Below the pieces are notes generated by a model that did not search any database, was not told where the DNA came from, and was given only the letters and a program-made list of their open reading frames with translations. Shown here piece after piece: positions 16,384-24,996 of a stretch of 64,000 nt of DNA. Within the stretch, counting starts at the first letter, position 1. Every line of letters starts with the position of its first letter. The position numbers and the translations under genes were made by a program. Source of the DNA: Leptolinea sp. (GTDB lineage: Bacteria; Chloroflexota; Anaerolineae; Anaerolineales; Anaerolineaceae); contig JAAZMZ010000020.1 in the NCBI GenBank assembly GCA_012798535.1, positions 45,979 through 109,978 of the forward strand, read 5' to 3'.

Positions 16384-17077
16384 CCGTACTCGCTTCAAAT
16401 TTGTATCCCAACCCAAAGACCGTATGAATATAGAGAGGGTTTTTGGGATCAGGTTCAAGCTTCAGCCGCAAATTTTTTATATGGGTATCGACGGTGCGAT
16501 CATAAACATCAAAATTTCCGTCTGATACGGATTCCAAGAGTTGCTGCCGTGAAAAGACCCGCCGGGGCTGCCTGGCCATAAACACCAAGAGATCAAATTC
16601 TGTGGGTGTGAGGTCAATCAAATTGCCTGCCAGCGATATTGAATGTTCTGCTATGTCGATTTCAAGCTTGCCTGCCCGAATGAATCTGGATGAGGATCCA
16701 TCATTTCTTACGCGGCGTAAAATGGTCTTCACCCTTACGACTATCTCACGCGGACTGAATGGTTTGACGATATAATCATCCGCGCCCAATTCGAGTCCGA
16801 CAATTCTATCCGCTTCTTCAGATCGGGAAGTCAACATAAGTATGGGAGTGTCCGATTCGTCGCGAATCGCACGGCAAATTTCAAGACCGTCCAATCCGGG
16901 AAGATTCAAATCGAGAATCACAAAATCGGGCTGTTCAGTTGAAAAAGATGCTAACGCGCTTTTCCCATCCATAGCGCTGATCACTTGAAATTCTGCCTTC
17001 TCAAGGTATGCTTTTAGAACACGTACGATTTGCGGTTCATCATCAACGACCAAAATTTTTTGTTTTGTTTTTGGCAT
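16364..17077 (-). CDS. OmpR/PhoB-family response regulator
   Basis: 237 residues: receiver domain with acidic pocket VVDDE, phospho-acceptor D56 (VILDLNLPGLDG), Thr in LMLTSR and Lys in IVKPFSPRE, then a C-terminal winged-helix trans-activation domain (LTPTEFDLLVFMARQP, VDTHIKNLRLKLE). First gene of the leftward two-component operon; its 3' end overlaps the kinase start. Targets are unknown. The divergent rhodanese gene is a possible neighbour target. Confidence 0.94.
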   Translation of the reverse strand: MPKTKQKILVVDDEPQIVRVLKAYLEKAEFQVISAMDGKSALASFSTEQPDFVILDLNLPGLDGLEICRAIRDESDTPILMLTSRSEEADRIVGLELGADDYIVKPFSPREIVVRVKTILRRVRNDGSSSRFIRAGKLEIDIAEHSISLAGNLIDLTPTEFDLLVFMARQPRRVFSRQQLLESVSDGNFDVYDRTVDTHIKNLRLKLEPDPKNPLYIHTVFGLGYKFEASTDETHQS

Positions 17078-17251
17078 ATAGATATATTACAGGTAAATTT
17101 TGAAGATTGTGTGAACTTTAAAAGTGTATCAAGATTTGAATGGTTATTTCTGGCTTCTTGCATGATTTCACATTATTATTAACCATAGTAAGATTGACTT
17201 TCTTGAATTGGTCGTCATATCTCCAACATTTTCTCCCAAACAGGATTCTTC

Positions 17252-17704
17252 ATGTCAAAAAAAGAAAGAAAAGCAATCACCACAACAAGAAATAAGAAAT
17301 CCAGGTGGATCTGGATCGTCGCACTGGCTGCAATCATCGGCCTGTTGCTTTTGTTTTTTTCGCAGAGTAAGGTTGTGAGTAATCCGAATCCGGGCACGGA
17401 GGTATTGGTTGAAACGGCGAACAAAATGCGCAATGAAGGCGCGTTCATACTCGATGTAAGGGAACAGAGTGAATGGGAGCAGGGGCATATTCCCGGTGCT
17501 GTATTGATCCCTCTCAGTACGCTTCCCGGTAGGTTGGACCAGGTCCCGAAGGATAAAAATGTTGTGGTGGTGTGCCGTTCTGGACGGCGCAGCGCCGAGG
17601 GGCGAGATATTTTGCTTAAAAACGGATATAAAACTGTGTACAGCATGACTGGTGGAATGAATGAATGGCAGGCTGGCGGCTATCTGATAGAAACTGGTAA
17701 GTGA
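17252..17704 (+). CDS. Membrane-anchored rhodanese-domain protein
   Basis: 150 residues: basic N-terminus, one transmembrane helix at about 19-37, then a single rhodanese domain with FILDVREQSEWEQGHIPGA and active-site loop CRSGRRS (Cys108). The domain carries sulfane sulfur as a cysteine persulfide. With the N-terminus inside, the domain lies outside the membrane. AGGAT precedes the ATG. It is divergent from the Met-rich two-component system, but no shared operator was identified. The physiological sulfur donor and acceptor are not evident. Confidence 0.9.
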   Translation: MSKKERKAITTTRNKKSRWIWIVALAAIIGLLLLFFSQSKVVSNPNPGTEVLVETANKMRNEGAFILDVREQSEWEQGHIPGAVLIPLSTLPGRLDQVPKDKNVVVVCRSGRRSAEGRDILLKNGYKTVYSMTGGMNEWQAGGYLIETGK

Positions 17705-17836
17705 GAGGCGTGTAGTTCTCGCTCGATAAAGTTAAGCATCAAGGAAAATTTTACATAAATTTATCTCATCTTGATGGATTTTATACATCGAACCTGGTAA
17801 AGTGGTTTTAAATTCCCAAAACTGAAAAATCCCATT

Positions 17837-18916
17837 ATGCATATACAACCGGTCATGAATAATCAGGTGGGTTTCGTACGATTGCAGAACATGATGGAAA
17901 AGGCGTTACTTGCCAGTTCAATCGGACATTTGGGATTCATTCTGCTTTTTTTATGGCTGGGCATTCGAGAAATGGTGATTGTGAATATCATCAGCAGTAT
18001 CTGCTTGCTAACCAGTGTAGTACTGGCAAGCAAGAAAGTGATGATACCGGCATTTGTAATCGGCACTTCCGAAATTGTGATCCATGCGGCGTTGGCCATA
18101 TTCTTTATTGGATGGAACTGCGGTTTCCATTATTACCTCGTGGTTTTAATCCCATTTATTTATTTCTGGCCGTCTTGGACCAACAGAACGAAGTTAATTG
18201 CCAGTTTCACCTTATTTATTGCGTATGCTTTACTGTTCTTGTACACGCAAAACAAACCACCGCTGTACCAAATCCCAGTGTGGCAATCCAATCTGGTAAC
18301 CCTGTTAAATATTCTTATCGCTTTTGTAACCTTCACGGCAGTGGCGAAATTCTACCAATCCTTGATCACAGAAGCCGAGACGAACCTGTTAGCTGCCAAT
18401 GAACGCCTGTCAATGCTTGCCAAAACAGATCCCCTCACCGAACTGCACAATAGACGGACGATATTCGAAAAAATGGGTGAAGTGGAGAATTGTGCAAACT
18501 CAGAAGGAAAACATTTTTCGATCATCATCGCAGATATCGACCATTTTAAAGATTTCAATGACCGGTATGGGCATCAATTTGGGGATCAGGTCCTGATTTC
18601 CATCGCAAAAATCTTGCAGAATGCCACGCGAACAAGAGATGTAGTATCCCGATGGGGTGGTGAAGAATTTCTCATACTATTACCGGACACAAATGGAGAT
18701 GAAGCCAGGGAAGTCGCTGATAGAATGCGCATCATTATCGATCAGACATCTATCAACCTGGATAGACACGAGATCCACATTTCGATGACATTTGGTGTTG
18801 CGGAATGCGGCCTTGACGAAGGACTGGATAGCTGCATCAATCTGGCGGATAAAGCCCTGTATGAAGGAAAAAATCACGGCAGGAATCAGGTGGTTTTGTT
18901 AAAAACGCCTGAATAA
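17837..18916 (+). CDS. Membrane diguanylate cyclase (GGDEF)
   Basis: 359 residues. Residues about 25-185 contain roughly six hydrophobic helices without a recognised sensor family. A short coiled linker leads to a GGDEF domain (DPLTELHNRRTIF, DIDHFKDFND, active site RWGGEEF). The I-site for c-di-GMP feedback inhibition is intact as R-T-R-D five residues before the active-site motif. It should synthesise c-di-GMP from two GTP. No Shine-Dalgarno sequence is obvious upstream. No EAL or PilZ partner lies in the window. Confidence 0.92.
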   Translation: MHIQPVMNNQVGFVRLQNMMEKALLASSIGHLGFILLFLWLGIREMVIVNIISSICLLTSVVLASKKVMIPAFVIGTSEIVIHAALAIFFIGWNCGFHYYLVVLIPFIYFWPSWTNRTKLIASFTLFIAYALLFLYTQNKPPLYQIPVWQSNLVTLLNILIAFVTFTAVAKFYQSLITEAETNLLAANERLSMLAKTDPLTELHNRRTIFEKMGEVENCANSEGKHFSIIIADIDHFKDFNDRYGHQFGDQVLISIAKILQNATRTRDVVSRWGGEEFLILLPDTNGDEAREVADRMRIIIDQTSINLDRHEIHISMTFGVAECGLDEGLDSCINLADKALYEGKNHGRNQVVLLKTPE

Positions 18917-18943
18917 CCAAAGGTGATTTTGGGGAAAAAGAAA

Positions 18944-18992
18944 CAGGGCTGAATCCTAAACAGAATTCGGCCCTGTCTACTTTTTTTACCAG
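18944..18992. terminator. Intrinsic terminator, probably bidirectional
   Basis: ACAGGGCTGAATCC and its partner CAGAATTCGGCCCTGT form an interrupted stem followed by a seven-T run at 18981-18987. It lies between the convergent cyclase and lipoprotein genes. Confidence 0.75.
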
Positions 18993-19071
18993 ATTTGATG
19001 CAACAGCAGAAAGCTGCCATTTACAATGCAAGCCTTCAGCAGCTTCGACAGGATCGGCTACCGGAGTGTTA

Positions 19072-19782
19072 CTAGCTGCTGGTTGTCGTTTCGGTTGGTG
19101 GTGCGGTTGTTGCGGAGGGTTGTGTGGTTGAAGTGGCCGTGGCTGCTGTGGTTGGTGTGAACGTTGAAGTGGGAGTTGCTGTATTGTTGGCCACCACAAT
19201 TTCAACATACAGATTCGAACCGAACAATGATCCGCCGGGATTCTTGAGTTTCCAGTAACCTTTATAAGTACCAAGCTTGGTTGGGGCAGTCAGCTTGACA
19301 GATAGATCAATCTGTTTGCCAACCGGAATGGTATAAGGGATGTACACAGCCGAACCACCCATTACTTCGCCCGTGCTGAATGCCAGTTGATAACCGGTGG
19401 TCCAATCGCAGCTTCCAGTATTCTGTACACGCCATGTTTTTGTAAAAGTTGCGCCCGGTGTAATGACCGTACCATCCGCGATGGTTACATCACTGATATA
19501 GGCAAGATTATCACAGCCAACAGGATTAACCACTGTTGTCGGTGCTACTTGAGCCAGAGTTGGAATGACCAACGGTGCCTGGGTTGGAGCCACGGTTGCG
19601 GTGGACTCAGGTTTCATAGTAGCCGTTGGCTGGCTGGCTGCCTGTGCGGTCAATGAACCTGCCACAGAAGTGTAGATTTGGTCCGCGGAGGCTTTTTGCT
19701 TCTCTGTATCGTTGTTCGATGAACAGGATTGCAGTAGAACAAACAAGACCATAATTGAAATTAAAGTCAGACTTTTCTTCAT
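19072..19782 (-). CDS. Lipoprotein with NBR1-like Ig domain and Thr-rich tail
   Basis: 236 residues: signal peptide with lipobox LLQSC (Cys20), an Ala/Thr/Pro-rich linker to about residue 85, an Ig-like domain of the NBR1 type (CDNLAYISDVTIADGT, WRVQNTGSCDW, GTYKGYWKLKNPGG) to about 200, then a Thr/Ser-rich tail. Domains of this type are very common in surface lipoproteins of Anaerolineae. A structural or binding role at the cell surface is likely; nothing points to catalysis. Monocistronic and divergent from the downstream two-component system. Confidence 0.85.
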   Translation of the reverse strand: MKKSLTLISIMVLFVLLQSCSSNNDTEKQKASADQIYTSVAGSLTAQAASQPTATMKPESTATVAPTQAPLVIPTLAQVAPTTVVNPVGCDNLAYISDVTIADGTVITPGATFTKTWRVQNTGSCDWTTGYQLAFSTGEVMGGSAVYIPYTIPVGKQIDLSVKLTAPTKLGTYKGYWKLKNPGGSLFGSNLYVEIVVANNTATPTSTFTPTTAATATSTTQPSATTAPPTETTTSS

Positions 19783-19911
19783 TTTTTCCCGATTTTCTTC
19801 CTGATAAATGAATATGGACTGAGACTATTATAAATTGGTAACCTGTAATATTGACAAGAGATTTATGAGAAAATGCTGAGAAAGAAGATATACCGGTTTC
19901 TCGGAAAATGA

Positions 19912-19946
19912 TTTCACAGCCATTTCACAGGCTTTTCAAGTATATT
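19912..19946 (+). promoter_or_regulatory. Triple direct repeat and -10 upstream of the second two-component operon (Pho-box-like)
   Basis: TTTCACAG at 19912 and 19923 and TTTCAAG at 19934 recur with an exact 11-bp period, and TATATT follows at 19941. Tandem repeats at one helical turn that replace the -35 element are the binding pattern of PhoB/PhoP-type regulators; TTCACA-N5 is close to the PhoP repeat TTAACA-N5 of Bacillus. The adjacent regulator probably binds here itself. Confidence 0.65.
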
Positions 19947-19970
19947 CTTATTGTTTGAAGTGATGTAGAG

Positions 19971-20660
19971 ATGAAAAAACCTATGCCAACCGTTTTAATT
20001 ATAGATGATGATCAAAAACTTCTAAAAATGCTCTCGCGAACGCTAATTTACGAGAATTTTGATGTGATCACAGCATCTAATGGGCAGGAAGCCATTCAAA
20101 GAATCAAGCTACACAAACCTGATCTCTTGATTGTGGATTGGATGATGCCCAAAATGGACGGACTCACACTGGTTCGTACCTTGCGTGAGGACGAAGATCG
20201 TACGATGGTGCTGATGCTCACAGCGAAGGACGAGATAGAGAATCGAGTGGAAGGATTGGAAGCCGGTGCGGATGATTATCTAGTAAAGCCATTTGCTCCG
20301 GCTGAGCTGGTTGCCAGGGTGCACGCCCTGCTGCGCCGAATTGACCCTTCATGTGACAATCAGGTATTGTCTTTCGGGAATATCTCATTGAATTTAAGTA
20401 CCCATGAAGTAACACGATGCGATCGAAAAATCAAACTGACGTTGACCGAATTCAATCTATTGCAATACTTTTTGCGCCATCCAAGGCAGGTACTGGAACG
20501 TGGACAGATACTTACCAGTGTCTGGGGATATGATTTTGGCGGAGATGATAATGTTCTGGAAATCTATATTGGTTATCTCCGAAAGAAACTCGAAGCCGGG
20601 AAAGAACCCAGAGTTATTCAGACCATCCGTGGTGTGGGTTATGTGATGCGCGAGGATTGA
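19971..20660 (+). CDS. OmpR/PhoB-family response regulator
   Basis: 229 residues: receiver domain with IIDDDQ, phospho-acceptor D56 (LIVDWMMPKMDG), LMLTAKDE and YLVKPFAPAE, followed by a winged-helix DNA-binding domain (LTLTEFNLLQYFLRHP, DNVLEIYIGYLRKKLE, IRGVGYVMRE). The C-terminal sequence is close to the MprA/PhoP type. The promoter carries three direct repeats with an 11-bp period, which suggests autoregulation. The stop codon overlaps the kinase start by one base. Confidence 0.94.
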   Translation: MKKPMPTVLIIDDDQKLLKMLSRTLIYENFDVITASNGQEAIQRIKLHKPDLLIVDWMMPKMDGLTLVRTLREDEDRTMVLMLTAKDEIENRVEGLEAGADDYLVKPFAPAELVARVHALLRRIDPSCDNQVLSFGNISLNLSTHEVTRCDRKIKLTLTEFNLLQYFLRHPRQVLERGQILTSVWGYDFGGDDNVLEIYIGYLRKKLEAGKEPRVIQTIRGVGYVMRED

Positions 20661-22246
20661 TGTCCATTCGACTACGGTTTACATTCCTGTACAATGTCAT
20701 ACTTGCCATTACACTGGCGATCTTTGGTTTTTCTTTGTATTCCATTCAAGCCACAAGTACTCTGGAGGCATTGAAGAAAGAGATCATTCGCAGCAGCGAT
20801 ACACTGGGACAGTCAGTTTTACACACCGTAACGGATAAGAATCCGACGCAGAATACCGCCAGTGTTGGAAATCCACCGGTTAATTCAGATGAATCCATAG
20901 TGCCTTCAATATCAGAAAGCGCGAGTGGTATGGTTTCACCCTCAGCATCTAAAAACCCCGAAAATTTTCCTCCACCATCCAGACCGGGTAATTCACAGAC
21001 ACAATCGGATTTTCCTCCTCCTAAACCATTCACCTCTTTCACTTCTGATAAGGCCTTTCAATATTTACCTGAAAGGGAGGTTGTCAGAGTACTTGATTCT
21101 GATGGCAATTTAATCGCCAGTCCATACGGACGGAAAGAAGATGCACTGCCATTCAATCCATCGACGCAAGTGGAACTATCATCGGGAAAAGATTTCTGGG
21201 AGGAAGGTACTGTTCGCAGCCAGATGATGTTGATATATAACCGGCCCATTATTGATAATGGGGAAGTACAGTACATCTTGCAGGTTGCCAGACCACTTTC
21301 TGAGCGTAACCATTCGCTGGATTTGCTGCGTAATACTCTGATTCTGGCTTCACTCTGCACACTGGTCGCTGCGTTCGGGATTGGCTGGTTATTTTCCGGA
21401 ATCACCCTCCAACCAATCCAGCGCATTACAAGAACCGCGCAGACTATTGGTGAGGAACGTGATTTCTCCAAACGAGTTGAATATTCAGGACCTCGGGATG
21501 AAGTGGGACTACTGGCAGAGACTTTTAATTCGATGCTGTCACATCTTCAGGATGCCTACCAGCAGGTAGCTCATTCCCTTTCACAGCAGCGTGACTTTAT
21601 GGCGGATGTATCTCATGAATTACGAACCCCACTGACTACATTACGCGGTAATTTGGGACTGCTGGGACGAATCCCAACGCTACCTGATGATGAACAGAAG
21701 GATATTGTCAACGACATGGTTCTTGAAAGTGACAGGATGATCCGGTTGGTCAACGAACTTCTGAGTCTGGCACATGCGGATACGGGGAGAAAAATATCCA
21801 AAGAACGAATCCTCATTGCACCCCTTATTGAAGATTGCTACCGGCAGATTCAAAACCTTGATGAAGAACACAAGATATCGTGGAAATGCCCGAAACGATC
21901 GGCGATCCTGGGAGATCGGGATGCCTTTCGACAGATATTACTAATCCTCCTGGATAATTCAATGAAGTATTCCTCGGGTAATATCAGGATCGATGTTGAG
22001 CATAGAATCGATAAAATCCGAATAATAGTGGCAGATTCGGGTCAAGGGATCCCAGAGGATAAATTACCCCATATTTTTGACCGCTTTTATCGGGTGGATG
22101 AAGAATCATCATCAAAAGGATTCGGTCTTGGATTACCAATTGCACGGTCACTGGTTGAAAGTATGCAAGGATGCATAGAAATACAAAGTGAACCGGGTAA
22201 GGGGTGCAAGGTGATAATTGATTTTCCTGCCGTTACAGGAGATTGA
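20660..22246 (+). CDS. Sensor histidine kinase with low-complexity extracytoplasmic insert
   Basis: 528 residues: TM1 about 9-29, extracytoplasmic region about 30-215 containing a Pro/Ser-rich stretch at about 60-125, TM2 about 222-245, HAMP, HisKA (DFMADVSHELRTPL), and HATPase_c (LLDNSMKYS, DSGQGIPEDKLPHIFDRFYR, GFGLGLPIA). ATG 20660 overlaps the regulator stop codon (TGATG), indicating coupled translation. Pairing with the adjacent regulator is clear; the signal is unknown, although the upstream repeats hint at a phosphate or envelope-stress type system. Confidence 0.92.
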   Translation: MSIRLRFTFLYNVILAITLAIFGFSLYSIQATSTLEALKKEIIRSSDTLGQSVLHTVTDKNPTQNTASVGNPPVNSDESIVPSISESASGMVSPSASKNPENFPPPSRPGNSQTQSDFPPPKPFTSFTSDKAFQYLPEREVVRVLDSDGNLIASPYGRKEDALPFNPSTQVELSSGKDFWEEGTVRSQMMLIYNRPIIDNGEVQYILQVARPLSERNHSLDLLRNTLILASLCTLVAAFGIGWLFSGITLQPIQRITRTAQTIGEERDFSKRVEYSGPRDEVGLLAETFNSMLSHLQDAYQQVAHSLSQQRDFMADVSHELRTPLTTLRGNLGLLGRIPTLPDDEQKDIVNDMVLESDRMIRLVNELLSLAHADTGRKISKERILIAPLIEDCYRQIQNLDEEHKISWKCPKRSAILGDRDAFRQILLILLDNSMKYSSGNIRIDVEHRIDKIRIIVADSGQGIPEDKLPHIFDRFYRVDEESSSKGFGLGLPIARSLVESMQGCIEIQSEPGKGCKVIIDFPAVTGD

Positions 22247-22365
22247 ACGGCAATTCAAGAATTACAAAGAAATGAATAAATCCTATGAATTAATGCAATC
22301 CTTAACCTTCAAAAAACCATGAATTGCTGGTATATATGTATGAAACACAATTACCAGGTACATTC

Positions 22366-23817
22366 ATGGAAAAGAAAAAGATCAATAAAGCAGAGCAAAT
22401 TCTGGTGATGAAATTTGGGGGGACATCGGTAGGTTCACCTGAAGCAATGCAGTCTGTGCTGGATATCATTGCGAAAGAACAACCTGTCTGGAAAGGTATT
22501 GTTCCGGTTGTGTCTGCACTAAATGGTGTGACCAATCTTCTACTGGATTCCGCACAGAAAGCGGCATCTGGTGAAAGATTCGTCATTGATGCCAATGCCA
22601 AAGAATTACACAATCGACATCAGGTTATGCTAGATAAGCTGATCGAATCTGATGTAGAAAAACGGAAAGTTGGTTGGGAGATCAACCAATTGATCGGTGA
22701 ATTTACCAATCTTGTAGAAGCGATGTATATTCTGGGTGAAGCGTCACCACGGGGAATTGATGCGGTGGGTTCACTGGGTGAACGTATGTGTGCGCGGATA
22801 CTTACAGCCGCCTTGAACGAAAGAAAGATAAAAGCCACTGCCATAGATTCAACACAATTGATCGTTACGGATGCCCGTTTTACCTCTGCCAATCCGGATG
22901 AGACTGCCAGTAAGAAGAAGATAAAAACAACTTTGCTGCCGTTGATCGAGAAGGGATTCATTCCTGTCGTCACCGGTTTTATCGGCGCCACTCCGGATGG
23001 TGTGGTGACCACTCTTGGACGCGGAGGAAGTGATTTTAGCGCCGCCTTGCTGGGTGCTGCTTTACCGGCAGGTGAAGTATGGATCTGGACGGATGTAAAT
23101 GGTGTTATGACGGCTGATCCCAGGCTGGTCCAAGATGCACAGACAATCGAGCACCTATCCTATCGGGAAGTATCCGAACTGGCGTATTTTGGAGCAAAAG
23201 TTCTTCATCCAAAGACAATTCGCCCGGTTATCGAGAATAATATTCCGTTGCGGGTATGCAACACTTTTGCCCCCACAGTATCGGGAACATGGGTTGTCTC
23301 GGATAAGTCTTATATCACTGAGGGGATTGTAAAAGCCGTCACGGCCATCAGTGACCTCTCACTGGTCACAGTTGAAGGAACCGGTATGCTGGGTGTTCCC
23401 GGTGTAGCCGCCAGAACATTTGAAGCGGTGGCAAAAACGAAAACAAGTGTGCCTTTGATCTCTCAGGCTTCTTCGGAACAATCCATTTGTTTCACTGTTC
23501 CCATTGAAGCGGCAGAGCGTGTTCAGAGGGCACTGGAAGTAACTTTCGCCGGCGAAATCCAACGAAGAGATATTGATAAGATTTCTATCTCTCCTGCCAT
23601 TGGAATTGTCTCGGTGGTTGGCGCGGGAATGCGGTATACCCCGGGAGTGGCAGGCCGGATCTTCACGGCACTGGGTGATGCAAAGGTAAATGTCATTGCC
23701 ATTGCCCAGGGTTCATCCGAGGTTTCGATCAGCCTGGTGGTCACCCAGGCAGATCTAAAGCGGGCTGTAAAAACACTGCATGAACTGATCCAACAGGATC
23801 AGGGAGGATCAAAATGA
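22366..23817 (+). CDS. lysC: Aspartate kinase
   Basis: 483 residues, monofunctional. The N-terminal kinase domain begins with VMKFGGTSVGSPEAM and contains GEASPRGIDAVGSLGERMCARI, GFIGATPDGVVTTLGRGGSDFSA and ELAYFGAKVLHP; two ACT domains follow from about residue 320 (VTVEGTGMLGVPGVAAR, VSVVGAGMRYTPGVAGRIF), where lysine or threonine feedback normally acts. Phosphorylates L-aspartate, the first step to lysine, threonine and methionine. ATG 22366 places the kinase motif 17 residues in; an earlier frame start at 22324 is less likely. It overlaps asd by ATGA. The leader is too short for a lysine riboswitch. Confidence 0.95.
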   Translation: MEKKKINKAEQILVMKFGGTSVGSPEAMQSVLDIIAKEQPVWKGIVPVVSALNGVTNLLLDSAQKAASGERFVIDANAKELHNRHQVMLDKLIESDVEKRKVGWEINQLIGEFTNLVEAMYILGEASPRGIDAVGSLGERMCARILTAALNERKIKATAIDSTQLIVTDARFTSANPDETASKKKIKTTLLPLIEKGFIPVVTGFIGATPDGVVTTLGRGGSDFSAALLGAALPAGEVWIWTDVNGVMTADPRLVQDAQTIEHLSYREVSELAYFGAKVLHPKTIRPVIENNIPLRVCNTFAPTVSGTWVVSDKSYITEGIVKAVTAISDLSLVTVEGTGMLGVPGVAARTFEAVAKTKTSVPLISQASSEQSICFTVPIEAAERVQRALEVTFAGEIQRRDIDKISISPAIGIVSVVGAGMRYTPGVAGRIFTALGDAKVNVIAIAQGSSEVSISLVVTQADLKRAVKTLHELIQQDQGGSK

Positions 23818-24869
23818 ACAAGAAAATTCCCGTGGCGATACTGGGTGCCAACGGAAGTGTAGGTCAACGATTCATACAGCTTCTGGAAGGACACCCGTGG
23901 TTTGAAGTGCGATGTTTGACGGGTTCTGACAGATCTATTGGTAAACCATATAAAGAAACCTGTCATTGGATTTTGCCTGAAAAGATGCCCGATGCGGTAA
24001 GGAACATGGTTATCAAGGAAAATGAAGCAGCAGGTAAAGAGTGTGTGGTGGCATTTTCGGCCATGCCCGCCGACCAGGCTAAGGCCGTGGAACCATTACT
24101 GGCCGCACAGGGACTGGCTGTTGTTTCAAATGCTTCGGCTCACCGCATGGACGCAGACGTACCCATCCTACTGCCCGAGGTGAATCCCGAACATACCGCA
24201 CTGGTGAACATCCAGACCGCCAATAAAAAACAAAAAGGCTTCATCGTCACAAACCCAAACTGCACCAGCACGGGATTGACGGTATCTCTGAAACCTTTGC
24301 TGGATACCTTTGGTATAAAACAGGTGATCGCTGTCTCTTTGCAGGCTTTATCCGGTGCGGGATACCCTGGTGTGGCATCTCTGGATATTATTGATAATGT
24401 CGTCCCTTTTATCAAAGGGGAAGAAGAAAAAGTCGAATCAGAACCACTGAAAATGTTGGGTTGTTTCGTTCAGAATCAGATACAAAAAGCAAATTTTGTT
24501 ATATCGGCTCACACAAACCGGGTGGCTGTGACTGATGGCCACACTGTGTGTGTTTCCATAAAATGTGACTCATCCATCAAACCGGAGGATGCCGTAGAGG
24601 TGATGCGGTCCTATCAATGCCCGGAAATCAGTCGTGAATTACCATCTTCACCCTGGCCGGTAATACAGGTGATGGATGAAGTCGACCGACCTCAACCTCG
24701 CCTGGATAGAGCGGTCGGTAACGGTATGACCACGATCGTCGGTCGTGTTCGCGTGGATCCGATCATGGGTTTGAAATATGTGGTCTTATCTCATAACACG
24801 ATCCGCGGCGCTGCCGGAGGTGCGATTTACAACGCCGAATTGCTTGTGCAGCAAAAATTGGTTGGTTAG
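23814..24869 (+). CDS. asd: Aspartate-semialdehyde dehydrogenase
   Basis: 351 residues, of the archaeal/fungal type. The nucleotide motif is ILGANGSVGQRF near the N-terminus, the catalytic cysteine lies in TNPNCTSTGL and the substrate-binding SAHTNRVAV segment contains the active-site histidine. Reduces beta-aspartyl phosphate with NADPH, the step after aspartate kinase. Its start overlaps the lysC stop by four bases (ATGA), so the two are co-translated. No dap, hom or thr genes are nearby. Confidence 0.95.
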   Translation: MNKKIPVAILGANGSVGQRFIQLLEGHPWFEVRCLTGSDRSIGKPYKETCHWILPEKMPDAVRNMVIKENEAAGKECVVAFSAMPADQAKAVEPLLAAQGLAVVSNASAHRMDADVPILLPEVNPEHTALVNIQTANKKQKGFIVTNPNCTSTGLTVSLKPLLDTFGIKQVIAVSLQALSGAGYPGVASLDIIDNVVPFIKGEEEKVESEPLKMLGCFVQNQIQKANFVISAHTNRVAVTDGHTVCVSIKCDSSIKPEDAVEVMRSYQCPEISRELPSSPWPVIQVMDEVDRPQPRLDRAVGNGMTTIVGRVRVDPIMGLKYVVLSHNTIRGAAGGAIYNAELLVQQKLVG

Positions 24870-24914
24870 TCTGGGTGTTTTTATCGGAATTTCACCGTAA
24901 ATTCCGGTATGAGA

Positions 24915-24920
24915 TATAAT
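24915..24920 (+). promoter_or_regulatory. -10 element of the secDF operon
   Basis: TATAAT 77 bases before the secD start. A small hairpin (CGGAATTT / AAATTCCG, 24885-24906) lies just upstream, across the expected -35 area, so a good -35 hexamer is not visible. Confidence 0.45.
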
Positions 24921-24996
24921 TCTGCAGGTTTTCCCCATGCCAGAGCCTGGGGCATCTCATCCCGCTCAGGGAGTAATTCCCGGAGGACGTACCCTT

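Noticed and set aside
22247-22365. Possible lysine riboswitch before the aspartate kinase gene
   Set aside because: The gap is only about 120 bases and shows no recognisable conserved riboswitch core or terminator.
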